From assembly GCA_964463485.1 (NCBI GenBank), contig CAYXDO010000009.1:58658-122657 (forward strand): a stretch of DNA of 64,000 nucleotides. Reading direction: 5' to 3'. The notes under the pieces were generated by a model. It had not been told where the DNA came from and did not search any database. It saw only the letters and a list, made by a program, of their open reading frames with translations. This document shows positions 15,813-22,962 of the stretch, piece by piece (position 1 is the first letter of the stretch; each line of letters starts with the position of its first letter). The stretch is from CAYXDO01 sp964463485. Its GTDB lineage: Bacteria; Myxococcota; Kuafuiibacteriia; Kuafuiibacteriales; Kuafuiibacteriaceae. Position numbers and translations under genes: made by a program.

Positions 15813-16790
15813 ATGGAGTTCCCCGGAGTGCGCATGCGCCGCCTGCGTCGAACCGACGCGATTCGGCGGATGGTACGCGAGACAAGACTCTCCCCCGACA
15901 ACCTCATTCAGCCGCTCTTCGTCACCCACGAAAAGGACACTCGCCGACCCGTCAGCTCGATGCCCGGCGTGTTCCAGCTCTCCGTGCCCTACGTGGTCGA
16001 GGAAGCCCAACGCGCCTACGAAGCCGGCGTGCCTGCGGTCATTCTCTTCGGCATCCCTTCGACCAAGGACAGCGAAGGATCGAGCGCCTGGAACGATCAC
16101 GGCATCGTTCAAAAGGCCGTCCGCGCCATCAAGAAAGCCTCCCCCGAAATCTGCGTGGTCGCCGATCTCTGCTTCTGTGAGTACACGAGCCACGGGCACT
16201 GCGGCGTGATCGTCGAAGGCGACGTCGACAACGACTCCACCCTCGAAAATCTCGGAAAACAGGCCATCTCCCTGGCCGAGGCGGGCTCGGACATCGTCGC
16301 TCCCTCGGGCATGATGGACGGCATGGTCCTCGCCATCCGCGAAGCCCTCGACGAGCACGAGCTCGACCACGTCTCGATCATGTCCTACGCCGTCAAATTC
16401 GCTTCTGGCTTCTACGGACCCTTCCGCGAGGCCGCCGAGAGCACTCCCTCGTTCGGCGACCGCCGCACTTATCAAATGGACCCTGCCAACGCCCGCGAAG
16501 CCATCCGCGAGGCCACCCTCGACGTCGAGGAGGGCGCCGACATGCTCATGGTCAAGCCCGCCCTCCCCTACCTCGACATCCTCTCCGAGCTTCGCGAGAC
16601 CTTCGAGCACCCGCTCGCCGCCTACAACGTCAGCGGAGAGATGGCGATGGTCGAGGCCGCCGCCCAAAACGGTTGGATCGACCGAAACCGAGTGATCCTC
16701 GAGACCCTCACCTCGATTCGCCGCGCCGGCGCCGACATGATCCTCACCTACTGGGCCACGGAGGTAGCCGGATGGCTGACGAAGAAGTGA
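15813..16790 (+). CDS. hemB: Delta-aminolevulinic acid dehydratase (porphobilinogen synthase)
   Basis: 325 residues. It condenses two 5-aminolevulinate molecules to porphobilinogen. The catalytic-zinc cysteines are C120, C122 and C130 in DLCFCEYTSHGHCG, so this is the zinc-dependent type. The Schiff-base lysine is K248 in MVKPA and the second active-site lysine is K195 in SYAVKFASGFYGPFR. It follows hemD after 118 nt, the largest gap in the operon, which could hold a second promoter although none is clear. The DUF4177-like gene starts inside its last 19 nt. Confidence 0.97.
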   Translation: MEFPGVRMRRLRRTDAIRRMVRETRLSPDNLIQPLFVTHEKDTRRPVSSMPGVFQLSVPYVVEEAQRAYEAGVPAVILFGIPSTKDSEGSSAWNDHGIVQKAVRAIKKASPEICVVADLCFCEYTSHGHCGVIVEGDVDNDSTLENLGKQAISLAEAGSDIVAPSGMMDGMVLAIREALDEHELDHVSIMSYAVKFASGFYGPFREAAESTPSFGDRRTYQMDPANAREAIREATLDVEEGADMLMVKPALPYLDILSELRETFEHPLAAYNVSGEMAMVEAAAQNGWIDRNRVILETLTSIRRAGADMILTYWATEVAGWLTKK

Positions 16791-17059
16791 ACGACGCCCA
16801 CATCGGAGCGCCCACCGCGATCGACCCCGATCTCAAGCTCCGCTCCTTCGAGCAACCCGCCGAGGCCGGCCCCGCGGCTCCGACCGTCCGCTACAAGGTC
16901 GTGGAGCTCAGCACCGTCACCGACGAAGCCCTCGAAGAGGTCCTCAACGAATGGACCCCCAAGGGTTGGCACCTCGACGGTATCCAGTTCGCCATGCGAG
17001 AGACTTCTCGCCGACCCGCGATGGCCTTCATCGTCTTTTCACGATCCGGGCGCTCGTGA
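16772..17059 (+). CDS. DUF4177-like small protein
   Basis: 95 residues from the ATG at 16772, overlapping the end of hemB by 19 nt. The C-terminal half (VRYKVVELSTVTDEALEEVL, then EWTPKGWHLDGIQFAMRE) fits the small DUF4177 fold, in which a YKVV strand is followed by an LNxxxxxGWxLxGI segment. No catalytic residues are known for this family. Cytoplasmic. The overlap makes it the last gene of the heme operon; whether it acts in heme synthesis is not known. Confidence 0.75.
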   Translation: MADEEVNDAHIGAPTAIDPDLKLRSFEQPAEAGPAAPTVRYKVVELSTVTDEALEEVLNEWTPKGWHLDGIQFAMRETSRRPAMAFIVFSRSGRS

Positions 17060-17083
17060 TCCGGCTCCCCTTCGACGCGAAAA

Positions 17084-17103
17084 GTATGCGTATAGACGCA
17101 TAC
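17084..17103. promoter_or_regulatory. Perfect palindrome, probable operator
   Basis: GTATGCGT (17084-17091) and ACGCATAC (17096-17103) are perfect 8-bp inverted arms around ATAG. The site lies 57 bp before the MBL-fold gene and 25 bp after the heme operon. No T-run follows, so it is less likely a terminator than a binding site for a dimeric repressor such as a TetR or MarR protein. No such regulator is encoded nearby. Confidence 0.55.
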
Positions 17104-17159
17104 GCGACGCGTTGACCCAAGTCAGCCGCCTCCGCTAGACCAATCGCGGAGGAAGCTCG

Positions 17160-17981
17160 ATGAAAGAAAATACCGTTCAGCGAATCGAGACCAAAGTCGT
17201 CACGATTCACGTGGTCACCGTGCCCGAGGAGGCCGAGCTCACCAACGTGCTCGTGCTCGAGACCAAGAACAAGCTGGTCATGATCGACGTACCCTTGCTC
17301 GAGCCCTACGCGCGAGAGCTCGCTGAGTATGTGGCCAGCCTCGGCAAACCGGTCGATCGACTCCTCGTCACCCACGCGCACCCGGATCACTGGTTCACGC
17401 GGAGCGTCTTCGAGGGCGTTCGCTGCCAGGCCTTCAAGGAGACCATCGACGAGATCGCCGTCCTGATGCCGCTGCAAATCGGTTATCACCAACAACTCCA
17501 CGGCGCGCTCATGGCCAAACAGATCACTCCTCCGGTCGAGACGATCACTCCCGGTCCGCTCGAAATCGATGGGTTGCAGCTACAGCTCCACAACTTCGCC
17601 GACACCGAAGACTCCGCGCTGATGGTGACGGAGCTTCCGGCCATCAAGATGATGCTCGCGCAGGACCTCGTCTGTGTGGGTTGCCACCTCTACCTCGGCA
17701 CCAAAGACGCAAAAGGGCGGCTCACGATCGACAACTGGATCGCCGCGGTCCAGAAGCTAGAGCGTCAAGGGTTCGAGCGTGTCGTGCCCGGCCACGGCCC
17801 GATCACCGACCCGCTCCCGTACCGAGGTGTGATCGAATATCTGGAGTTCGCCAAGCAAGCCATCGCGCGCTGTTCGACCGCGGATGAGTTCAAGGCGGAG
17901 ATGAATCGGCGGTTTCCGGAGCACCGAGTGAGTCTCGTGCTCGAGATGACGGCCTTCATGCTTTATCAGTGGGGCAAATGA
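17160..17981 (+). CDS. Metallo-beta-lactamase-fold hydrolase
   Basis: 273 residues from ATG. The MBL signature HAHPDH is at 72-77. Further ligands are likely in the DTEDS segment, in MLAQDLV and in VPGHGP. The order matches the MBL superfamily, which hydrolyses thioesters, lactones, beta-lactams or phosphodiesters at a two-metal site. A C-terminal helical extension (EYLEFAKQAIARC) resembles the class with SoxH- or lactonase-like tails. It has no signal peptide, so it is cytoplasmic, and a beta-lactamase role is unlikely. The substrate is unknown. A palindromic operator-like site lies 57 bp upstream, suggesting repressor control. Confidence 0.88.
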   Translation: MKENTVQRIETKVVTIHVVTVPEEAELTNVLVLETKNKLVMIDVPLLEPYARELAEYVASLGKPVDRLLVTHAHPDHWFTRSVFEGVRCQAFKETIDEIAVLMPLQIGYHQQLHGALMAKQITPPVETITPGPLEIDGLQLQLHNFADTEDSALMVTELPAIKMMLAQDLVCVGCHLYLGTKDAKGRLTIDNWIAAVQKLERQGFERVVPGHGPITDPLPYRGVIEYLEFAKQAIARCSTADEFKAEMNRRFPEHRVSLVLEMTAFMLYQWGK

Positions 17982-17999
17982 AGAGTGCGACTTCGGGCG

Positions 18000-18746
18000 T
18001 CAGGCGGGCACGGCCAAGTCATCGATGACTTCGGGCGCGAGCGCGCGCAGGGCTTTTTCGAGGCGCGCCTTGGCGCGCGCTTCGAGCTGCCGGACTCGTT
18101 CCCTCGAGAGTCCGAGCTTCACGCCGATGTCCTGAAGCGTCGTCGGTTCCTCACCGAGGAAACGCTGGCGGATGATGTACCGCTCGCGCTCCCCTAGGCT
18201 CTTCATCGCGCGCTCGACCGCGAGCGCCACGGCGCGGTCGTGATCGCGCTCAATCAGGGCCTCCGCGGGCGTTTCACTGTCGTCTACGAGGAGCAACTCT
18301 TCCAGGGAACGTTCGTCGTCCGTGCCGTGCTCGGCCAGCGACAGGTCGCGACCCATCGGGATCTTGGGCCGATCGGACTTCGGCACGGGTCGTGAGACCA
18401 CGCTCTTGTGCTTGGCGACGAAGCTTCGAATATACGCGCGAATCCAGTGGACGCCGTAGGTGAGAAGGCGATTCCCGCGCTCTGGGTCATAGAGCTCGAC
18501 GGCTCGCATCAGGCCGACGCTGCCCTCTTGAATCAAGTCGAGCAATCGCAGGCCTGAGCCCTTATATTCGAGCGCGACCTTCACTACGAAACGAAGATGG
18601 GACGTAACGAGGCGTTCGGCGGCTTCTTTGTCGCCGTTTCGAGCTGCGCGGGCGAGCTCGACCTCGGTTTGTCGATCGAGCAGCGGGTACCGCTCTATTT
18701 CGGCAAAATATCTTTGGTACTCGGGGTCGTTGGCTATGGTTCGCAT
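18000..18746 (-). CDS. RpoH-like sigma-70-family RNA polymerase sigma factor
   Basis: 248 residues. Region 2 is intact (LLDLIQEGSVGLMRAVELYD, then YGVHWIRAYIRSFV), and region 4 carries the -35-binding helix-turn-helix (TTLQDIGVKLGLSRERVRQL). Region 1.1 is missing, and the pattern of regions 1.2, 2 and 4 matches RpoH (sigma-32), although it is shorter than the 284-residue E. coli protein. Myxobacteria have several RpoH-like factors used in heat shock and development, so its regulon cannot be assigned. The ATG at 18746 has no strong Shine-Dalgarno. It converges with the MBL gene, the two stops lying only 18 nt apart. Confidence 0.9.
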   Translation of the reverse strand: MRTIANDPEYQRYFAEIERYPLLDRQTEVELARAARNGDKEAAERLVTSHLRFVVKVALEYKGSGLRLLDLIQEGSVGLMRAVELYDPERGNRLLTYGVHWIRAYIRSFVAKHKSVVSRPVPKSDRPKIPMGRDLSLAEHGTDDERSLEELLLVDDSETPAEALIERDHDRAVALAVERAMKSLGERERYIIRQRFLGEEPTTLQDIGVKLGLSRERVRQLEARAKARLEKALRALAPEVIDDLAVPA

Positions 18747-18860
18747 GGCTTCATCGGAGCAACACCCCTCCCCCGGTTTTTTGTTCCAGGCGAAAGAGCG
18801 CAGACAGGGGACTTGTCCGCGAATTCATCGTTCCACGGGTGGTTGAATCCTTTCCTTCGA

Positions 18861-21176
18861 TTATCGCTCAACCTCATTGCGCTCGGATTTGCCCGAAAAA
18901 CTCGCGTCCGCCAGACCCTCGCGGCGGGACTTGCCCGAGGAATCCGCGTCGGTGGGACCGTCCACGACCTCTGGATCGATGAGTCCCGCCGCCGCGCGGA
19001 GCCGTTCGAAGAGCTCCGGACCTTCCTCCCGTAGCGTCGATTGGGCCGCGTCGTAGTGTTTCTGAATTCGAGCCTCGAGCTCGACGTGAACATGGTCCAG
19101 CACATTGCCCAGCGAGCTGACGATCTCGGGCGCGGCCAGGAACGACCGCAGCTCCTCGAGGTCGTGTTTGTCGCCAAGGTCGTCTTGAAGACGCTTGAGC
19201 GCACCCACAGCGTCGGCCTGGGGGAACGTGGCCCGAAGGAGCTCGGAGGTGTAGCGGAGGCGCTTCAGCGCGATGCGGAGCTCGTGGTGCGCCTGGTACA
19301 TCGTCGGCTGATCGATCACCGGGAGCAAGAACTCGGCCTCGGCCAGCCGCCGCGTGAGATGTCGCGCCCCAATCCTACGCAGCGTGAGCTGGGGCTTGGC
19401 GCGGGCGGGTTTGGCGCGGGCGGGTTTGGTGCGGACGGGTTTGGTGCGGACGGGTTTGGTGCGGACGGGTTTGGTGCGGACGAGGGTGTCGAGCACGAAC
19501 ATGCCGTCTTCGATCCACCGATCGGGCGGAAAAGCAGCCTTGAGCGCCACGAGCGCGTCCTGGCGCCGGACCTCGACCCGCGCGAGCACGGCCGAGAGCA
19601 TGTCGTCGCTCACTGCGCCGCGCAGCAACGCCTTCACGTTCGCCGCGAGCACGTCGGCGGCGCGCCTGAGCCCCAACGCCTGGCCGAGCGTCGCCAACCG
19701 GTCGCGAGCCCTACCTGCGCGCTTTCCGAGCACGGGCTCCAGCATCGCGAGCCCTTCGCGGAGCCTTCGGGTCGCCACGCGAGTGTCGTGAACGAAGTCG
19801 ACGAGCTCATGGCGCTCGGGCCAGACGGAAATCCCAGCTCCGAAGACCTCGGCCACCCTCTGTCTCGCCAAGGCGAGCGCGAGCTCCGAGCCAGCCACGT
19901 CCGGACTCAGACTCAGACTCTGGCTCGGACTAGGACTCAGACTAGGACTCAGACTAGGACTCAGACCCGGACTCGAACTCGGACTCGAACCGGGGCTCGA
20001 CCGAGCCAGCCATCGCGCGAAGTAGCCGTTGGCGGTCTCGGCGCTGAGCAACTCACGCTCGACCAGCGACCGAACCTGCCGAGCCAGTCGCCGAACCGGA
20101 ACTTCGACCCGCTCCAACCGCGCCTCGAGCTTCGGTCCGAGCGTGAGCCAACCCATCGACGCGCGAGGGTCGCCCGCGCCCACCGATCCAGGGCACATGA
20201 CCAACCCAGTCTCCGTCGCGCACACCCAAGGGTCCGGCCCGCCGACGACCACCCCGGAGACCGACCGTCGTCGAAGCAACTCGTCGGCCCACTCCGGGGT
20301 GACTTCCTTTGGCAGTCCGATCGCGCGAGCGCTCGTCATGAGTACGCGGCGCCCACCGAGCTCGAGCTCCAACTCGGCCGGCCAGCGACTCATTCGTTTG
20401 AGCTCCGACTTTCCGACCGCGCGACCCACCGCGACCCACTCGGCGAGCGAGGGCTCCAAAAACGCGGGATCGAGCGGCTCGCGCGGCTTGCCGCCCGAGA
20501 TTCGTGTGTCCCAGTCCGATCCGATGATCAGCGCGGGCACGCGATCGAGCGCTCGCAGCGTGTCTTTGGCCCGCGGTCCCGGTCCGACGACGCCACCGGC
20601 TACGAGCAAGAGCTGGGCGCGACCGCGAATGGCCCGCAGGACCGCCTCGAGCGCCCGTGAGTGGCTGAAAATGTCACTCACGACCGCCACCTCGAATGAG
20701 GTCGCAGGCGCGGTCTCCGAGTCCGCGGGCCGCGACGACTCCCCGCGGGTGGGCTCCGAGCCGGTGGGCTCCGAGCCGGTGGGCTCCGCGCCGGTGGGCT
20801 CCGCGCCGGTGGGCTCCGCGCCGGTGGGCTCCGGGCGAGTTTCGAGAGGCGCAGGGGCCGTAGCTCGCGGCGCAACGCCCGCGCGTTTCCGGGAGCGACG
20901 GGCGGGGACGGCTGCTGGCTGGGTGGGCTCGAGAGGAGAATGAGTCTTTTTTGGACGAGGTTCGGCCGCCGACGCGTCCGCCTTGGGCGCCTGAGCTGCT
21001 CGCGCCCTCCTCGACGTACTCAGCGGGCGATCCGATCTAGGCGCGGCCGCTCGCGAAGGCGCGCTCTTGCGCGGAGGCCCAGCTTTGGAAGCTCGCTCGC
21101 TCGAAGGCGTTGCGTCGATCGGGGCCCGGGTGGACTTCGACGCCGTCTTGGACCTCGAGTCGATCTTGGGTGGCAC
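18861..21176 (-). CDS. Fusion of a degenerate calcineurin-like phosphoesterase and a CHAD domain
   Basis: 771 residues. Residues 1-160 are a disordered Ala/Pro/Lys/Arg region with EPTGA/EPTGS repeats. Residues 161-365 follow the fold pattern of YfcE/ApaH-like metallophosphoesterases (FEVAVVSDIFSHSRALEAVL to CPGSVGAGDPRAS), but every metal-binding motif is altered: SDIF for SDIH, GG for GD, GSDWD for GNHD, MTSAR for VHGSP, and GGPDP for GHTH. A Ser/Pro repeat leads to a CHAD domain (about 430-725) with VHDTRVATRRLRE, HHELRIALKRLRYTSELL and LQDDLGDKHDLEEL. CHAD domains bind polyphosphate through His/Arg/Lys residues. A polyphosphate-binding protein with a dead enzyme domain is the likely reading. 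Confidence 0.85.
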   Translation of the reverse strand: MPPKIDSRSKTASKSTRAPIDATPSSERASKAGPPRKSAPSRAAAPRSDRPLSTSRRARAAQAPKADASAAEPRPKKTHSPLEPTQPAAVPARRSRKRAGVAPRATAPAPLETRPEPTGAEPTGAEPTGAEPTGSEPTGSEPTRGESSRPADSETAPATSFEVAVVSDIFSHSRALEAVLRAIRGRAQLLLVAGGVVGPGPRAKDTLRALDRVPALIIGSDWDTRISGGKPREPLDPAFLEPSLAEWVAVGRAVGKSELKRMSRWPAELELELGGRRVLMTSARAIGLPKEVTPEWADELLRRRSVSGVVVGGPDPWVCATETGLVMCPGSVGAGDPRASMGWLTLGPKLEARLERVEVPVRRLARQVRSLVERELLSAETANGYFARWLARSSPGSSPSSSPGLSPSLSPSLSPSPSQSLSLSPDVAGSELALALARQRVAEVFGAGISVWPERHELVDFVHDTRVATRRLREGLAMLEPVLGKRAGRARDRLATLGQALGLRRAADVLAANVKALLRGAVSDDMLSAVLARVEVRRQDALVALKAAFPPDRWIEDGMFVLDTLVRTKPVRTKPVRTKPVRTKPARAKPARAKPQLTLRRIGARHLTRRLAEAEFLLPVIDQPTMYQAHHELRIALKRLRYTSELLRATFPQADAVGALKRLQDDLGDKHDLEELRSFLAAPEIVSSLGNVLDHVHVELEARIQKHYDAAQSTLREEGPELFERLRAAAGLIDPEVVDGPTDADSSGKSRREGLADASFSGKSERNEVER
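19395..19483 (-). repeat. 15-bp tandem repeat (VRTKP units) in the CHAD gene
   Basis: Six units of a 15-bp repeat, TTTGGTGCGGACGGG on the plus strand, encode (VRTKP)4 and related (ARAKP)2, residues about 566-595, a basic insert inside the CHAD domain. Confidence 0.85.
19902..19997 (-). repeat. 6/12-bp tandem repeat (Ser/Pro/Leu) in the CHAD gene
   Basis: Units related to GACTAGGACTCA repeat over about 95 bp and encode a Ser-Pro-Leu-rich linker (SPSLSPSLSPSPSQSLSLSP), residues about 393-425, between the phosphoesterase-like and CHAD domains. Confidence 0.8.
20748..20834 (-). repeat. 15-bp tandem repeat (EPTGA/S units) in the CHAD gene
   Basis: Six units of GGTGGGCTCCGAGCC type (plus strand) encode (PTGAE/PTGSE) repeats at residues about 116-144 in the disordered N-terminal region. 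Confidence 0.85.
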
Positions 21177-21221
21177 TTTTGCACCCTACTCTTCCCCGCG
21201 CGGAAGGTCAGCGTACACCTT

Positions 21222-21242
21222 GCCGCGGTTGACTTCGTTCGC
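21222..21242. repeat. 21-bp direct repeat, left copy
   Basis: A 21-bp sequence beginning GCCGCGGTTGAC and ending TTCGTTCGC is identical at 22922-22942, exactly 1700 bp to the right in the same orientation. The left copy abuts the stop codon of the Rpn-family gene. Confidence 0.85.
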
Positions 21243-22214
21243 TCAACTCGGGTCCGGCGGTGGGCGCTCGGGCCAGCGGCGATCGTTCCTCAGGGAAGTG
21301 AGTATCGCCTGGAGCACCTCGCTCGAGCTCTTGGCTAGCTGCGCCTCTTTGGCCTCGTCGAACTCGATCCCTAGAACTTCTGCGAGCGCGCGAATGGCGA
21401 GCTTCTTTCCCTCGTCGAGCCCGAGCTTTTTTCCCTCGTCGAGCCCCAGCTTCTGGCCCTTCTCGAGCCCGCTCTTCTCGCCCTCGTTGAAGCCAAGCCG
21501 CTGTGCGAGGCTCAGCATGCCGCGCGCATCTTGTTCGGCTATCTTCGCGCGGTCGTAGGCTTCCCACTCGTCGTCGGTGAACGCGCTCATCCGCGCCACG
21601 TCGAGGGCCGATTCAAAGGGGGCGCTCGCCAGCACCAGCGGCACGATACTCAGGTTCTCGGCCTCCGAGAAAAAGTAGGCCCACTTCTCCACCGCGGTTC
21701 GTGGGTCCCGGCTCCGAACGAGCTTGGGGAGCTCGAGGAACACGTACTGAATTTGGCCCAAACCCAAGAGGCTGCCGGTGGGCTGCTCCTGCATCCGCCA
21801 ACGACTCAGCATCGGCACGGGCTCCGGCCACAGCTCGAAGTCGCAGATCGTCACCCCGACGACGTCCGATAGCTGCGGATAGCCTTCGCCGGTCCGGAGC
21901 TGCGTCGTGTACGACTTCGAGACGTTGTAGACGACGCGGCGTTCGAACCCCTCGACGTTGAGGACCTGCATCTCGACCACGTAGGTCGTGCCCGAGGCGT
22001 CCGTACACTTCACGTCGACGATCGAGAGCTTCATCCCGTCGATCGGGATCCGCTGCTCCGGGTGAAGAAACGTGACGTCCGCCAGGCGGTGAGCTCCGCG
22101 AAGCTCGAGGAGGTCATTCAGGAGCTCGATGAGGAGGTCTTTGTGGGTTTCGGTGCCAAAAATCCGCTTGAACACGAAGTCGGTCTTCGGGTCCGCAAAG
22201 ATGGGCCGGGTCAC
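21243..22214 (-). CDS. Rpn-family PD-(D/E)XK nuclease
   Basis: 323 residues. The N-terminus (DPKTDFVFKRIFGTETHKDL) and the core (SIVDVKC, then TYVVEMQVLN, then VVYNVSKSYTTQL) match the Rpn/PDDEXK_2 family, with D67 and E81-x-Q83 as catalytic residues. Rpn proteins are DNA endonucleases that raise RecA-independent recombination and are often annotated as transposase-like. The C-terminus has imperfect repeats (EKGQKLGLDEGKKLGLDEGK), a family feature that varies in length. The gene is enclosed by identical 21-bp direct repeats. The ATG start is natural for the family. It may belong to a mobile or toxin/defence-related lineage; no antitoxin gene is seen. Confidence 0.88.
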   Translation of the reverse strand: MTRPIFADPKTDFVFKRIFGTETHKDLLIELLNDLLELRGAHRLADVTFLHPEQRIPIDGMKLSIVDVKCTDASGTTYVVEMQVLNVEGFERRVVYNVSKSYTTQLRTGEGYPQLSDVVGVTICDFELWPEPVPMLSRWRMQEQPTGSLLGLGQIQYVFLELPKLVRSRDPRTAVEKWAYFFSEAENLSIVPLVLASAPFESALDVARMSAFTDDEWEAYDRAKIAEQDARGMLSLAQRLGFNEGEKSGLEKGQKLGLDEGKKLGLDEGKKLAIRALAEVLGIEFDEAKEAQLAKSSSEVLQAILTSLRNDRRWPERPPPDPS

Positions 22215-22645
22215 GACCCCATTCTACAGCGCGGCGGACGGGTCGCAACCCGCTGGGCGCGACTCGTTGCCGGCCGGCCGAGCCCCGATTCGGCCGGGTC
22301 ATTGTTCCCCGGGTCGGAGCTTCGCGGGAGGCGACGTCCGGGCTTCGAACCGCAACAGGAACGATCCCGGCAACCGACGACAACCTCGGATTCCGCTCCG
22401 CGCCCCTCTCTTGCCAACACGGCGAAGGACGCCGCTCGTGGGCCGTTCGCCGCCGGTCTCCCTGCCCGGCCTAAGCGCAGGGGCGCGCCTCTCGGGGCGC
22501 TCGCTGCAGCGCATCGGGCAGAAGGCTGCGACGCTGCGAGCGCACCCCGAGCGCCTCGCCTGGGCGCTCGAGTCAGGGCGAGCCCTGCACGCTTCGGTGC
22601 TGTAACCGCGAGACCTGGCCGGTCCGGACGAGCTCGCCTCGCTGA

Positions 22646-22792
22646 CCTGACTTCGAAGATGTCTGAAACTTCACCTCCCGGCGCGATCTCCGAGATGACA
22701 GTGACTCGGCGCCGTCCGTTCGGGTCCTTGCCGAGCTGTACGATCGTCTGTACGGCATCCGTGATCTGAGTTCGCAGTTTCGCCGAAGACAT
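22646..22792 (-). pseudogene. CpaF/VirB11-like secretion ATPase C-terminal remnant
   Basis: About 49 codons from an ATG at 22792 read LRTQITDAVQTIVQLGKDPN, then GRRRVTVISEIAPGGEVSDIFEV. This is the pattern of the C-terminal end of CpaF/TadA/VirB11 secretion ATPases (A-I-D-x-hh-Q, then GRRRVTxIxEV, then LQDIF). The Walker A and B regions are missing, and downstream the frame becomes Arg/Ala-rich noise. It is therefore a broken fragment left by a rearrangement, next to the 21-bp repeat. A small domain-only gene is less likely. Confidence 0.5.
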
Positions 22793-22921
22793 TTTGGTCG
22801 GTTCGGGATTTCTTCGGGCCGAGCGCCTTGGGCTGGCGTTTCGACCTGAAAATTTCGACGTTCTTTGCGAAGCGCCCAGCGGCGCAGATCCTAGCTGTGC
22901 GGTCCGATGATCGACGCGGGC

Positions 22922-22942
22922 GCCGCGGTTGACTTCGTTCGC
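22922..22942. repeat. 21-bp direct repeat, right copy
   Basis: Identical to 21222-21242. It ends 20 bp before the GTG start of the penicillin acylase gene, so it lies in that gene's leader. Confidence 0.85.
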
Positions 22943-22962
22943 ACCGCGGACCACCGAAAGAC

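Larger units (their letters stand above)
22215..22962. other. 748-bp stretch without an intact gene
   Basis: Between the divergent Rpn and penicillin acylase genes there is no convincing full-length coding frame. It holds a short remnant resembling the end of a CpaF/VirB11-type ATPase (22646-22792) and the right copy of the 21-bp repeat (22922-22942), which sits in a CCGCGGT/ACCGCGG inverted pair. The remaining frames look like random high-GC translation. Confidence 0.6.

Noticed and set aside
17084..17103. Rho-independent terminator of the heme operon
   Set aside because: The stem is only 8 bp with mixed AT/GC and no T-run follows; an operator reading fits better.
18747..18860. Clear promoter for the sigma-factor gene
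   Set aside because: No paired -35 and -10 boxes of acceptable spacing were found, so no promoter is annotated.
19041..20660. A 539-codon open frame antisense to the CHAD fusion gene
   Set aside because: It includes reverse readings of the tandem repeats and no recognisable domain.
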